A model generated the notes under the pieces. That model was not told the origin of the DNA, did no database searches, and worked only from the letters and a program-made list of their open reading frames with translations. 30,881 nt of DNA from a virus, in IMG/VR virus record IMGVR_UViG_3300043015_001368, positions 1 through 30,881 of that record. One strand, written 5' to 3'. Every line of letters starts with the position of its first letter. Position 1 is the first letter of the stretch. This document shows positions 1 through 5,879 of the stretch, in pieces. The translations under genes were made by a program, and so were the position numbers.

Positions 1-400
1 TAAGACTATTTTCAGCTGCAACTCTTAATCTAAAACATTCTTCTGCAGGATACATAAGCATGCCTGGATACTTGTGTTTATAGACTAAATGCATATGATA
101 CTCAGAGATCACAAGCTTGTAGCTCTTGCCTTCAAATTCATAATCTAGTTCTAAGACATCTGCATTAGCTGCGCAATGTTCTTTGAAATAACGTTGGACA
201 TACTTTGGTGTAGGTGAAACGTGCTTACTGTAACTATAAGTTATCTCGCCTTTTGTGATGTCAAGCTTTTGACTTTGAAAGGAACCTCCTTTGAATGAAG
301 TATTAATGTGAATTACGTTCTCATTATTATTTACTGTCTCTTGGTACACACAAAGATTACTAACATAACCCTTATATGCTCTTAATTCTGCTATTTTCAT
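1..400 (-). CDS. Hypothetical protein, C-terminus cut by window edge
   Basis: An open frame runs on the minus strand from an ATG at 398-400 to the left edge with no stop, so about 133 residues are visible and the C-terminus lies outside the window. It begins MKIAELRAYKGYVSNLC and is a mixed alpha/beta, Lys/Tyr-rich soluble sequence without signal peptide or membrane segment. I do not recognise a family. It lies in the leftward arm of small genes and has the leader motif AACCAATC on the minus strand at 417-410, 9 bases before its start, as does the gene starting at 1492. The reading frame is clear; the function is unknown. Confidence 0.75.
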   Translation of the reverse strand, partial: MKIAELRAYKGYVSNLCVYQETVNNNENVIHINTSFKGGSFQSQKLDITKGEITYSYSKHVSPTPKYVQRYFKEHCAANADVLELDYEFEGKSYKLVISEYHMHLVYKHKYPGMLMYPAEECFRLRVAAENSL

Positions 401-418
401 ATTACTGTGGATTGGTTA

Positions 419-493
419 TTATACATGGTACTGCACTAATGCTGATTCTAGATCAGACATGAGCCCCACATGCTTGTCATGGATTCTCACCAT
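419..493 (-). CDS. Possible very small ORF (24 aa, or 45 aa from a TTG)
   Basis: Between the HTH gene (stop at 546) and the gene starting at 400, a minus-strand frame ends with TAA at 421-419. From the ATG at 493-491 it encodes 24 residues beginning MVRIHDKHVG. The same frame is open upstream through a stretch rich in Trp, Tyr and Phe (VWSAHYYFRLLAADHF) to a TTG near 553, which would overlap the end of the HTH gene by about 8 bases. The composition looks protein-like, but the length is too short to be sure. It could be a translationally coupled microprotein or chance. Confidence 0.25.
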   Translation of the reverse strand: MVRIHDKHVGLMSDLESALVQYHV

Positions 494-545
494 AAAGTGG
501 TCAGCTGCGAGCAGTCTAAAGTAATAATGCGCTGACCAGACATTA

Positions 546-893
546 TTACTCAACAATGATAACTCCGTTTTCTGTACGCATCTTTTCAAATGCAGTCTTA
601 GTAAATCGGATTTCTTGGTTACCTACGAATACACTGTAGTATTCGACATGAGAGTATGATAAACCATTGATACTCTTCTGTAAGCGAGCTGCTGTCTTGT
701 CCATGTTAAATGAGCTGTTGACTGTACCCGTCTTCTTTCTGTTCACATAGTGAAGCAATTGACCTACGGTAGATGGTTTAATGGAAGCGAGCTTTGAGAT
801 TCTCTTCAATGACCATCCTTCGACTTCGTGTAAGTATTGAACTAATTCATACTTAAATTTAAACTGTTTGTCTTTGTAACTATACTTATGCAT
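546..893 (-). CDS. Small helix-turn-helix DNA-binding protein
   Basis: This 115-residue protein has a basic N-terminus and a likely helix-turn-helix at residues about 26-50 (GWSLKRISKLASIKPSTVGQ, then LLHYV), with the usual pattern of a first helix, a turn and a recognition helix. The C-terminal half is a beta-rich stretch (VEYYSVFVGNQEIRFTK) that may dimerise or bind a ligand. No enzyme motif is visible. It sits in the leftward arm, and its upstream region carries a repeated TACTAAT element that could be its own operator. A transcriptional regulator is the natural reading, but only the HTH-like pattern supports it. Confidence 0.65.
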   Translation of the reverse strand: MHKYSYKDKQFKFKYELVQYLHEVEGWSLKRISKLASIKPSTVGQLLHYVNRKKTGTVNSSFNMDKTAARLQKSINGLSYSHVEYYSVFVGNQEIRFTKTAFEKMRTENGVIIVE

Positions 894-906
894 AACGATT
901 GTTGTT

Positions 907-935
907 TAATTACTAATGAGTAAATACTAATTACT
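907..935 (-). promoter_or_regulatory. Repeat pair upstream of the HTH gene, possible operator
   Basis: The plus strand reads TAATTACTAAT (907-917), then seven bases, then TACTAATTACT (925-935). The unit TACTAAT occurs twice, 14 bases apart, and TAATTA occurs at both outer flanks. The pair lies 15-45 bases ahead of the HTH gene's start, where an autoregulatory operator would be expected. There is no binding evidence, and the region is AT-rich, so chance is possible. Confidence 0.3.
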
Positions 936-968
936 TCCTGTCAAGCAGGTTTAGGGTGCGACCCTTGG

Positions 969-1022
969 TTTCTAACCCCGTACTCTTGCAACGCGTTTAC
1001 TGAGGTTCTTCTTTCTAACCCC
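969..1022. repeat. Two copies of an 11-bp direct repeat
   Basis: TTTCTAACCCC occurs at 969-979 and again at 1012-1022, 43 bases apart, in the 207-bp stretch (894-1100) that has no recognisable gene. The C-rich core is unusual for this AT-rich arm. A binding site for a regulator or replication protein is possible. Nothing else in the stretch is recognisable apart from the TACTAAT pair and a short CCTG/CAGG hairpin near 937-949. Confidence 0.45.
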
Positions 1023-1100
1023 ACGGAAATAATTAGTACTAGTAACTACAGATTGTTCCAATAACGATCTCTCTTGACCAGTTGGCAGTTACTATGTTTG

Positions 1101-1304
1101 TTAATATGATTTGCGATCTAAATAGTACGCGTGAAGTATTGCTGCTACGATATGAGCAATAATAGCAAAGATCAGTCTTCCATCTAGTGACCAACTATAA
1201 TAGTTGAATGGTGCAGTAAATGTAAGAGCGATAATGTAGAGTGACACGAAACTCATTAATACCATAATGAAGTGACGCACAATAGCTTTTAATATACTCT
1301 CCAT
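1101..1304 (-). CDS. Small membrane protein, two predicted helices
   Basis: This 67-residue protein is very hydrophobic. A first membrane segment covers residues about 10-32 (FIMVLMSFVSLYIIALTF) and a second about 43-60 (LIFAIIAHIVAAILHAYY), with a short polar loop between and a basic tail (LDRKSY). It follows the gene ending at 1307 by two bases, so the two are probably co-transcribed leftward. Small phage membrane proteins of this kind can be holins or superinfection-exclusion proteins. The sequence does not decide between these, and the gene is far from the endolysin. Confidence 0.65.
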   Translation of the reverse strand: MESILKAIVRHFIMVLMSFVSLYIIALTFTAPFNYYSWSLDGRLIFAIIAHIVAAILHAYYLDRKSY

Positions 1305-1306
1305 AA

Positions 1307-1492
1307 CTAGAACATTTGGATTCCGTTAACACTAATGAAGTTGTCTTTGATCAAAGTTCGGGTGCTATTCACTTTGCGGTGAGAAGAACCTTTCATAAAG
1401 GTAAAAGACTCATTACCTACAGAGAGAGTAATAGATTTGTTAGAAGCAAGCTTACTATTAAGCTCATACTTCTTAATAAGATGATAATTCAT
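1307..1492 (-). CDS. Hypothetical small protein
   Basis: This 61-residue basic protein is followed after two bases by the small membrane-protein gene on the same strand. It is Ser/Lys/Asn-rich with a short beta-type core (SITLSVGNESFTFMKG). A plus-strand frame overlaps it (1316-1510), but I prefer the minus strand because every neighbour within 3 kb is leftward and the two genes abut. The minus-strand leader motif AACCAATC (1506-1499) lies 6 bases before the start, as in front of the gene at 400. Function unknown. Confidence 0.55.
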   Translation of the reverse strand: MNYHLIKKYELNSKLASNKSITLSVGNESFTFMKGSSHRKVNSTRTLIKDNFISVNGIQMF

Positions 1493-1753
1493 ACGATTGA
1501 TTGGTTGTAGCTATATTAGTTAATACTATATAACTGGTTAAACAAGTGGTTGTTGAAATGTGAAGAAAAGTGGTGTTATGTGTGACACACTGAGAATCAC
1601 ACACATACACGTGCAAAAAAGACATCAATCATTCAGGTTTTAACGCATAACCTTATTCCCCTGTTACTTTGCTCACTAAACCAGTTCTTATTGTATGGTA
1701 TCTGCTCTTGTTTTACAAGTGAGTTTATTACTGATGCGGATTAATAAAAAAAC

Positions 1754-1812
1754 ATATACAGTTCCTGGTAACTTACAACGCCCGCCAGGTAGTTTATGCG
1801 TAAACTGTATAT
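1754..1812. ncRNA. Candidate three-way-junction structured RNA
   Basis: Three stems can be drawn together. The outer stem pairs ATATACA (1754-1760) with TGTATAT (1806-1812). A second pairs CCTGG (1764-1768) with CCAGG (1785-1789). A third pairs GTTTA (1792-1796) with TAAAC (1801-1805) around a TGCG loop, which in the plus-strand RNA is a UNCG-type tetraloop. An alternative outer stem of 10 bp (1754-1763 with 1803-1812) would use part of the third stem. I recognise no known riboswitch or ribozyme consensus, including the hammerhead core. The strand is unproven. Confidence 0.35.
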
Positions 1813-1817
1813 AGTAA

Positions 1818-1853
1818 CTGTAGTAACTCCACTAATCTGTGAAGCTACTACAG
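1818..1853. repeat. Inverted repeat, 8-bp arms
   Basis: CTGTAGTA (1818-1825) is perfectly complementary to TACTACAG (1846-1853), with a 20-base loop that can itself form a small CAC/GTG stem. It lies six bases after the three-way-junction candidate and just before the terminator hairpin at 1862-1878, so four dyads follow one another within 125 bases. Confidence 0.5.
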
Positions 1854-1856
1854 GAA

Positions 1857-1878
1857 GAAAAAGCTCCTTATAGGAGCT
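1857..1878 (-). terminator. Rho-independent terminator overlapping the stop codon
   Basis: The minus strand reads AGCTCCT, a 3-base loop, then AGGAGCT (1878-1862), a perfect 7-bp stem followed by TTTT (1861-1858). The TAA of the gene ending at 1868 falls inside the hairpin, so translation and termination signals are superimposed. No T-run follows on the plus strand, so it should act on leftward transcripts only. Confidence 0.65.
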
Positions 1879-2161
1879 CGTTACCAGTGCTACCGGTTCC
1901 GTGAACGAATAGGTGCTGAGCACCGTCTTCGTGAGTTACCATGCTAATGCGTACATCATCAGCAGTTGCAGTCTTTGCAATCTCCTTGATTGACTGGCTT
2001 AAAGGAATCCACACTGATTCATCACCTACGCTGAAGACAGCACCGATGTTTTCCACACCTTCTTTGTTAGTGTAAGGTTGTAGTTTGAAAGATTTGATTC
2101 CTCTCTCCTGTGCAAATGCACGTACACTCATTGTGTTTTCGAACTTGATAATTTTGTTCAT
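1868..2161 (-). CDS. Hypothetical small acidic/neutral protein
   Basis: This 97-residue protein begins MNKIIKFENTMSVRAFAQER. A second in-frame Met at residue 11 is an alternative start. The middle is beta-rich (GAVFSVGDESVWIPLS), followed by a helix with Ala/Thr/Asp (IKEIAKTATADDVRIS) and a further strand, which suggests a small compact alpha/beta domain. I do not recognise a family. Its stop lies within a terminator hairpin, so it is probably the last gene of a leftward unit, and it has a 127-bp leader (2162-2288) with G/C-rich dyads that could regulate it. Confidence 0.75.
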   Translation of the reverse strand: MNKIIKFENTMSVRAFAQERGIKSFKLQPYTNKEGVENIGAVFSVGDESVWIPLSQSIKEIAKTATADDVRISMVTHEDGAQHLFVHGTGSTGNELL

Positions 2162-2288
2162 GATCTTTAAAAATTACGTTTTACATATATTACTATGGGG
2201 TGCGTAGCGCCCAAGCTTAGGTGGGGGAGCTGTTGCTGGAGACCCCATCACATCACCACACATACAAGTGTACCAGTACCGAAAAAAA
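2162..2288 (-). other. Leader with two G/C-rich dyads
   Basis: This gene-free stretch lies ahead of the gene starting at 2161. The plus strand contains GGGTGC-GTA-GCGCCC (near 2197-2211, one G:T pair) and TGGGG...CCCCA with an internal AGC-TGTT-GCT, both much richer in G+C than the flanks. On the minus strand, TTGGGC with TAATAT 16 bases downstream resembles a sigma-70-type promoter, but its -35 box falls inside the first dyad. It could be a regulated leader; no known riboswitch is recognised. Confidence 0.35.
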
Positions 2289-2474
2289 TTATTTGAACTT
2301 AGAAATTAATTGTTCCAGGTAGTAGAGAAAGTATTCTACTAGAATAATAACTAGTGCTACAGGCCAGAGTGCTGCATCCTTTATAGTTTTCTTTACTTCC
2401 CTATTAGGATAGTATCTACGTTCTAGGAGTATGAAGAGTCCCCCGACTATTATGTAGATACTTACCCAGATCAT
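2289..2474 (-). CDS. Small membrane protein, possible holin
   Basis: This 61-residue protein has two hydrophobic segments, residues about 2-18 (IWVSIYIIVGGLFILLE) and 34-52 (ALWPVALVIILVEYFLYYL), joined by a basic loop (RRYYPNREVKKTIKD). Its start overlaps the stop of the preceding gene by one base, so the two are translationally coupled. Two-helix proteins of this size include class II holins, and the endolysin begins only about 1.5 kb away on the other strand. A holin role is a guess from size and topology. Another membrane function in host takeover is equally possible. Confidence 0.7.
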   Translation of the reverse strand: MIWVSIYIIVGGLFILLERRYYPNREVKKTIKDAALWPVALVIILVEYFLYYLEQLISKFK

Positions 2475-2797
2475 TATTTTGTGTATCTAGCTAGTTGTTC
2501 AGATATCCGAACCTTTAGAACTATGTCGTCCACATGTTCGTAAGCTTCCTGCAGTAGATCTTTAATATCCTCTATACTCTTACGCTTAGAGTGCATACGG
2601 TTAGTAGTCTCTACTTGAAAGAGGTGGTATGCAATCTCATCTGTATTTTTCAGCTTTCTGTAGTACTTGTCTAACCTTGCGTCTAGTTTACGTTTACGTT
2701 CTAGGTTACTTACTGTAGGGATAGCTTTATGCAGCTCATCGATTCTTCCCTTTAGATACTGAATTTCTAGTAGCTTGTGAATTTCTTGTTCTGTCAT
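2474..2797 (-). CDS. Helical charged protein, unknown function
   Basis: This 107-residue protein is almost entirely charged and helical. Long amphipathic stretches (EIQYLKGRIDELHKAI, LERKRKLDARLDKYYRKLK, IEDIKDLLQEAYEHVDDI) suggest a helical hairpin or coiled coil. It has no signal peptide and should be cytoplasmic. It overlaps the secreted beta-rich gene upstream by four bases and the two-helix membrane gene downstream by one base, so the three form one translationally coupled set with the thioesterase. A spanin-like role is unlikely because it has no membrane anchor. Function unknown. Confidence 0.75.
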   Translation of the reverse strand: MTEQEIHKLLEIQYLKGRIDELHKAIPTVSNLERKRKLDARLDKYYRKLKNTDEIAYHLFQVETTNRMHSKRKSIEDIKDLLQEAYEHVDDIVLKVRISEQLARYTK

Positions 2798-3222
2798 AAG
2801 TATAGTTTTAAGCCAAGATAAGCATAATTAAGATTTGAGTTGATTTGTATTATAGACCCTGTTACCCCAAAACCCCTGTAGAGATTTAAATCCACACCAA
2901 ATCTACCTACACAAAGGGAGGGGGTATTGTTTATTCGGTAAAGAGGACCGGCGTATATTCTGAGGTAGTCCGTTATAGGATAGTTGTACTCAAGGAAAGT
3001 GTAAGCACTATTGTGGTGCCCCTTATCTACTAGTTGAGTTCCTATCATATAGTTTTTATATCCTACCTGTGCAATTACTGCTCCGGCATGAATGCAACGA
3101 GCATACCCCAAAGCATACACAATATCAGAGTCTAGAGTGTAAGAGGTAGGTTTGTGATAGGGAGAGCACTCCTGTCCTTGAACAGAGAACGAAAGAAGGA
3201 GTAGGAGTGCTAGTATTTTCAC
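2794..3222 (-). CDS. Secreted beta-rich protein, outer-membrane-like
   Basis: This 142-residue protein starts with a clear Sec signal peptide (MKILALLLLLSFSVQGQ, cleavage probably near residue 16-17). A Cys follows, but the preceding Gly-Gln-Glu does not fit a lipobox. The mature part consists of alternating aromatic and polar strands (SDIVYALGYARCIHAGAVIA, NYMIGTQLV, YLRIYAGPLYRI, YRGFGVTGSIIQI) and ends YAYLGLKLYL, the pattern of a small outer-membrane beta-barrel. Four Cys residues are present. Phage-encoded outer-membrane proteins are known to alter receptors or block superinfection; that role here is inference. Start and stop overlap both neighbours by four bases. Confidence 0.75.
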   Translation of the reverse strand: MKILALLLLLSFSVQGQECSPYHKPTSYTLDSDIVYALGYARCIHAGAVIAQVGYKNYMIGTQLVDKGHHNSAYTFLEYNYPITDYLRIYAGPLYRINNTPSLCVGRFGVDLNLYRGFGVTGSIIQINSNLNYAYLGLKLYL

Positions 3223-3602
3223 TGATGTTGCTTTTTAACCTTTTCTGATATAGGAACAGGATCCCCATTTTCGTCTATCCTTACAAACTTGATGTTCGTG
3301 GAAAGAATTATGTTTTGACCACCAGAGTATACATTGTGTGCCCTAGCTTCTAGGTATAGAGTTATTGATGTATTACCGACACTCACCACGTCACCATAGA
3401 TCTTTATAAGCTGACCCTCCTTAGCAGCTCGTTTAAAGATACACTTATCTATCATTACAGTAACCATTCTAGGAGTATCACATAACTCCATAGCGTATCC
3501 TGCAGCGGCGGCATCTAACCAGGCCAGCAACTTACCTCCAAATAGGTTAGCATGGAATCCTAGATCAGACTTTTTAATTGGGTGAGTTGTAATCAGTTGC
3601 AT
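3219..3602 (-). CDS. Hotdog-fold acyl-CoA thioesterase (YciA-like)
   Basis: This 127-residue protein matches the small acyl-CoA thioesterase pattern of the YciA/BACH type, which hydrolyses acyl-CoA to free acid and CoA in the cytoplasm. Residues 19-23 read NLFGG, followed by a helix with the expected catalytic Asp (D30, LLAWLDAAAAGYA), then VTVMIDKCIFKRA (47-59), a Gly-Asn-Thr-Ser strand (77-80) and the closing FVRIDENGDPVPI (106-118). I chose the ATG at 3602: a longer frame begins at 3665, but its first 21 residues are AT-rich promoter sequence and the family's N-terminus aligns with MQLITTHPIKK. A metabolic gene of this type is unusual in a phage and may be an acquired host gene that remodels lipids or acyl-CoA pools. 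Confidence 0.85.
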   Translation of the reverse strand: MQLITTHPIKKSDLGFHANLFGGKLLAWLDAAAAGYAMELCDTPRMVTVMIDKCIFKRAAKEGQLIKIYGDVVSVGNTSITLYLEARAHNVYSGGQNIILSTNIKFVRIDENGDPVPISEKVKKQHQ

Positions 3603-3621
3603 ATTCAAATATAATAATAAA

Positions 3622-3653
3622 TTTGTAATGTTTAAACTTTTTATGTATATTTG
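3622..3653 (+). promoter_or_regulatory. Bacteroidota-type promoter of the rightward late operon
   Basis: TTTG at 3622-3625 and TATATTTG at 3646-3653 are separated by 20 bases. This matches the TTG/TTTG and TAnnTTTG boxes described for Bacteroides and Flavobacterium housekeeping promoters. The expected start of transcription, about 7 bases downstream, is near 3660, so the mRNA would begin at or in the sequence TAAACCAAC (3658-3666) and have a leader of about 17 bases before the ATG at 3677. Confidence 0.7.
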
Positions 3654-3657
3654 ATTA

Positions 3658-3666
3658 TAAACCAAC
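3658..3666 (+). promoter_or_regulatory. AAACCAAC leader motif, copy 1
   Basis: TAAACCAAC lies at the predicted mRNA 5' end, 10 bases before the start at 3677. The same octamer AAACCAAC precedes the starts at 12644, 15671 and 19862. Confidence 0.45.
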
Positions 3667-3676
3667 TTTAAATATT

Positions 3677-3934
3677 ATGGCAAAAAAGCAAAACCCTGCT
3701 GTTGAGGAAGAAATGAATGAAAAGGATTTCGCTCAACAAAAACAAGAGCTCATTGAATTCTACAATGACGCCGTTCCACAATTAGAAGCACAATTGCAAT
3801 ATGAAGATCTTGCTGCCGATGTAGAAGAAGCTAGACTTCGTAGATTGATGGCACAGATGAGAATTGCACAGTTAATGGCACCACCTCAAGAAGAAGAAGG
3901 TGAACTAGCTCCAAGAACCTTAAAGAGAAAGTAG
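3677..3934 (+). CDS. Small coiled-coil protein, first gene of late operon
   Basis: This 85-residue acidic protein has a basic start (MAKKQNP), a long heptad-like helix at residues about 17-70 (FAQQKQELIEFYNDAVPQLE, then EEARLRRLMAQMRIAQLM) and a basic tail (RTLKRK). It has no membrane segment. It is the first gene after the promoter at 3622-3653, and the endolysin gene starts one base after its stop. Small coiled-coil proteins at this position could be virion or assembly components; the function is unknown. It ends in TAG, which shows that TAG is a normal stop in this phage. Confidence 0.85.
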   Translation: MAKKQNPAVEEEMNEKDFAQQKQELIEFYNDAVPQLEAQLQYEDLAADVEEARLRRLMAQMRIAQLMAPPQEEEGELAPRTLKRK

Positions 3935-3935
3935 T

Positions 3936-4853
3936 ATGATCTATAAAGAAGGACAACAAGGAGAGCAAATTCGCCAGATTCAACAAGCATTAGGTATTGA
4001 TGCTGATGGGATCTTCGGTCCAGGTACTAAAAAAGCAGTTATTGCATTTCAGAAAGAAAACAATTTAGCTGCTGACGGTCTTGTAGGGGAAGAAACTATG
4101 AATGCACTAATGTCTGCTACCACAGATAATGGTGAATCAGTTCTAATAGAGCAGATTACACCTTATCGTAAGAAGACAAAGGTGGTAGATAATTCATTAA
4201 GGGTTACTGAATTCTTTTTAGAGCCTGATGAATATAAGCGCGGACCCATTAATGCAGAGTATATTTTCTTGCATCACACTGCAGGATGGCACAATCCATA
4301 CAGTTGCATCAGTCAATGGGGTAGAGATAGCAGAGGGGCGGTAGCTACAGAGTTTGTTATGGGAGGTCAGTCTGTAAAAGACGGTAATTCCGAACATGAT
4401 GGGGTAGTAGTTCAAGCTTTCCCAGAAGGAAACTGGGGATATCACTTAGGTAAGAACGGATCATCATACATGCATAAGAACTCAATTGGTATCGAAGTGT
4501 GTAACTTTGGTTGGATCAAGGATGGTAAAACTTACGCAAATGTTGTAGCTGCTGATAATCAGATAGTTACGCTTGATCAGCCGTTTAGAGGTCATACAAC
4601 ATGGCATAGATACTCGGATGCACAAATTGAAAACTTGCGTTTATGGTTAATCTGGATTGGGAAAAGAAATAGAATTGATATTACCCAAGGTTTACCAGCT
4701 TTAGTTAAGCAGCACGGTGCAAAAGCATTTGAGTTTAATGAAGATGCTTACTATGGTAGAGTAAAAGGAGTTTGGACACACACCAATACTCGTAAGGATA
4801 AAGTAGATATGTTCCCACAACAAGAGTTGTTGGACATGTTAGAAAGCTTATAA
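3936..4853 (+). CDS. Endolysin: N-acetylmuramoyl-L-alanine amidase with peptidoglycan-binding domain
   Basis: This 305-residue lysis enzyme should cut the amide bond between muramic acid and L-Ala of the stem peptide. Residues 1-60 form a PG_binding_1 domain (GEQIRQIQQALG, DADGIFGPGTKKAV). Residues about 105-295 form an Amidase_2/PGRP-like domain: HHTAGW with zinc-type His113 and His114, H170 in WGYHLGK, SIGIEVCN with E187, and a last zinc ligand cluster near HTNTRKDKVD (H282 and D291). No signal peptide is present, so release would need a holin or another export route. It is tightly packed between the coiled-coil gene (one-base gap) and the winged-helix gene (7-base gap). Confidence 0.93.
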   Translation: MIYKEGQQGEQIRQIQQALGIDADGIFGPGTKKAVIAFQKENNLAADGLVGEETMNALMSATTDNGESVLIEQITPYRKKTKVVDNSLRVTEFFLEPDEYKRGPINAEYIFLHHTAGWHNPYSCISQWGRDSRGAVATEFVMGGQSVKDGNSEHDGVVVQAFPEGNWGYHLGKNGSSYMHKNSIGIEVCNFGWIKDGKTYANVVAADNQIVTLDQPFRGHTTWHRYSDAQIENLRLWLIWIGKRNRIDITQGLPALVKQHGAKAFEFNEDAYYGRVKGVWTHTNTRKDKVDMFPQQELLDMLESL

Positions 4854-4860
4854 ATAAATA

Positions 4861-5235
4861 ATGATGGCTCTAGTAAAACGAATCGAGAAGAAAGCAAGGT
4901 TGTCTAATGAAACTCTGATTAAATATCAGATTTTGACTTACTGCTTTTTGAATAATATTCAAGTAAGTGAGGCGGACTTAACCAGCCTTGCTCTTCTTGC
5001 TCGTACCGGTGAACCTGAGCTTACGGAGTTTTGTCTTACGGTCAGTGATCAGAACATCTTTAAAAGTCCGCAATCAGCAAGAAATGCTATTACTAAAGCG
5101 GAAAAGAAAAAGCTTGTAGTGAAAAACGGTAAGAATAAGAAAACAATAATGCTTAATCCTGAGATTGAAGTTTATTGTGATGGTACAATATTTTTAGAAT
5201 ATAAATTCCTAGGAGTTGAACCCAAAGAAAGCTAA
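4861..5235 (+). CDS. Putative winged-helix DNA-binding protein
   Basis: This 124-residue protein opens with two adjacent Met codons (4861, 4864). The central part reads like a winged helix: helical N-terminus (LSNETLIKYQILTYCFL), then the likely recognition helix with wing (SPQSARNAITKAEKKKLVVK, followed by NGKNKKTIMLNPEIEV) and a final strand (GTIFLEYKFLG). Such Lys-rich wing sequences occur in small phage regulators and replication-associated proteins of Bacteroidota phages. It overlaps the HU/IHF-like gene by 20 bases, so the two DNA-binding proteins are probably made together. A role in DNA packaging or late regulation is inferred from context. Confidence 0.65.
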   Translation: MMALVKRIEKKARLSNETLIKYQILTYCFLNNIQVSEADLTSLALLARTGEPELTEFCLTVSDQNIFKSPQSARNAITKAEKKKLVVKNGKNKKTIMLNPEIEVYCDGTIFLEYKFLGVEPKES

Positions 5236-5602
5236 AGACTTTGTAAGCGATGTTGCAAATGAACTTAACCTTCAAGACGATCTTGTAAAAGAAGTTGTGT
5301 CCTTTTTTTGGGCAAAGGTTAGAAGTGGTTTAGGTGATTTAAAGCACCACACTATTACTGTTCCTAATTTAGGAACGTTTAAGGTAAGGCGTAATAAGAT
5401 GAACGAAATGGTAAAAAAGAGTGAAGAGATTATGCAACACTCTGATCCTAAAGAGTTTAAACAATACGCCGCTTATACTCATGCCTCAGACAGATTGCAA
5501 AAGATTAAAAACCTTCAAGAAATGTTAGAGGAAGAGTACAGTAGAAAGATGGATATTAAAAACAATAGAAATGAAAAGTCTACTGGAGATTTGGAAAAAT
5601 AA
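5216..5602 (+). CDS. HU/IHF-like DNA-bending protein
   Basis: This 128-residue protein begins at a TTG: TAG at 5210-5212 closes the frame upstream, and no ATG lies before the conserved region. AGGAG (5211-5215) abuts the start codon, too close for a standard ribosome-binding site, so coupling with the overlapping upstream gene is likely. The N-terminal helical part (FVSDVANELNLQDDLVKEVV) and the strand VPNLGTFKVRRNK match HU/IHF helices and the GxFxVR core. The DNA-intercalating beta-arm with its Asn-Pro motif is replaced by a charged helical C-terminus. IHF-like proteins next to virion genes are characteristic of crAss-like phages. It may bend or condense phage DNA. Confidence 0.75.
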   Translation: MNPKKAKDFVSDVANELNLQDDLVKEVVSFFWAKVRSGLGDLKHHTITVPNLGTFKVRRNKMNEMVKKSEEIMQHSDPKEFKQYAAYTHASDRLQKIKNLQEMLEEEYSRKMDIKNNRNEKSTGDLEK

Positions 5603-5879
5603 AGGACAGATACTAGAAGGTATTCTTAATTCTGTTTTTAAAAAAGAAGATGTAGAAGCTATAGCTGATTCGCGATTCGCGATTTGCAAATCATGCACAG
5701 ACTTAGACACAGAAGGTAAAGACTGTTTAGCACCAGGCACTCAACCTTGCTGTTCTTTATGTGGTTGCAGTCTGGCATTTAAAACTAGATCTATGTCTTC
5801 CGAGTGTCCCGCAGGTAAGTGGAAAGCACTAATGAGCGAGCAGGAAGAAGATATGTTAAACGAAAAACTAGATTTATAA
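5571..5879 (+). CDS. Cys-rich putative zinc-binding protein
   Basis: This 102-residue protein has eight cysteines, in CKSCTDLDTEGKDC (residues about 39-52), CCSLCGC (about 60-66) and a later SECPAGKW. The CxxC pairs and the Gly-Cys turn suggest one or two zinc knuckles. The N-terminus (LLEIWKNKGQILEGILNSVF) is a helix. It overlaps the HU-like gene by 32 bases, and its stop overlaps the nuclease start by one base (TAATG). Similar small Cys-rich proteins occur upstream of packaging genes in Bacteroidota phages. Function unknown; nucleic-acid or protein binding is the likeliest role. Confidence 0.75.
   Translation: MKSLLEIWKNKGQILEGILNSVFKKEDVEAIADSRFAICKSCTDLDTEGKDCLAPGTQPCCSLCGCSLAFKTRSMSSECPAGKWKALMSEQEEDMLNEKLDL

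Larger units (their letters stand above)
1493..1867. other. Gene-free stretch rich in inverted repeats
   Basis: This 375-bp stretch holds no convincing gene. A 60-codon minus frame over its right part (1741-1923) overlaps the real gene at 1868-2161 and looks like a shadow. It contains a hairpin TGTGTGA/TCACACA (1579-1585 with 1597-1603), the palindrome CACGTG (1608-1613), a nested set at 1754-1812, a CTGTAGTA/TACTACAG hairpin (1818-1825 with 1846-1853), and the terminator of the flanking gene at its right edge. Such a density of dyads suggests a structured RNA, an origin-like element or a regulatory hub. Confidence 0.5.

Noticed and set aside
1316-1510. Plus-strand 64-residue frame
   Set aside because: It is antisense to the minus gene at 1307-1492. 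All neighbours are leftward and the minus genes abut by two bases.
1754-1812. Hammerhead ribozyme
   Set aside because: The three-way junction lacks the CUGANGA and GAAA core strands of the hammerhead.
3603-3665. N-terminal extension of the thioesterase to 3665
   Set aside because: The extra 21 residues translate AT-rich promoter sequence, and the family's N-terminus fits the ATG at 3602. A minus-strand TATATTTG (3613-3606) lies here, but it has no TTTG at the right distance and is too close to the ATG for a normal leader, so I did not call it a promoter.
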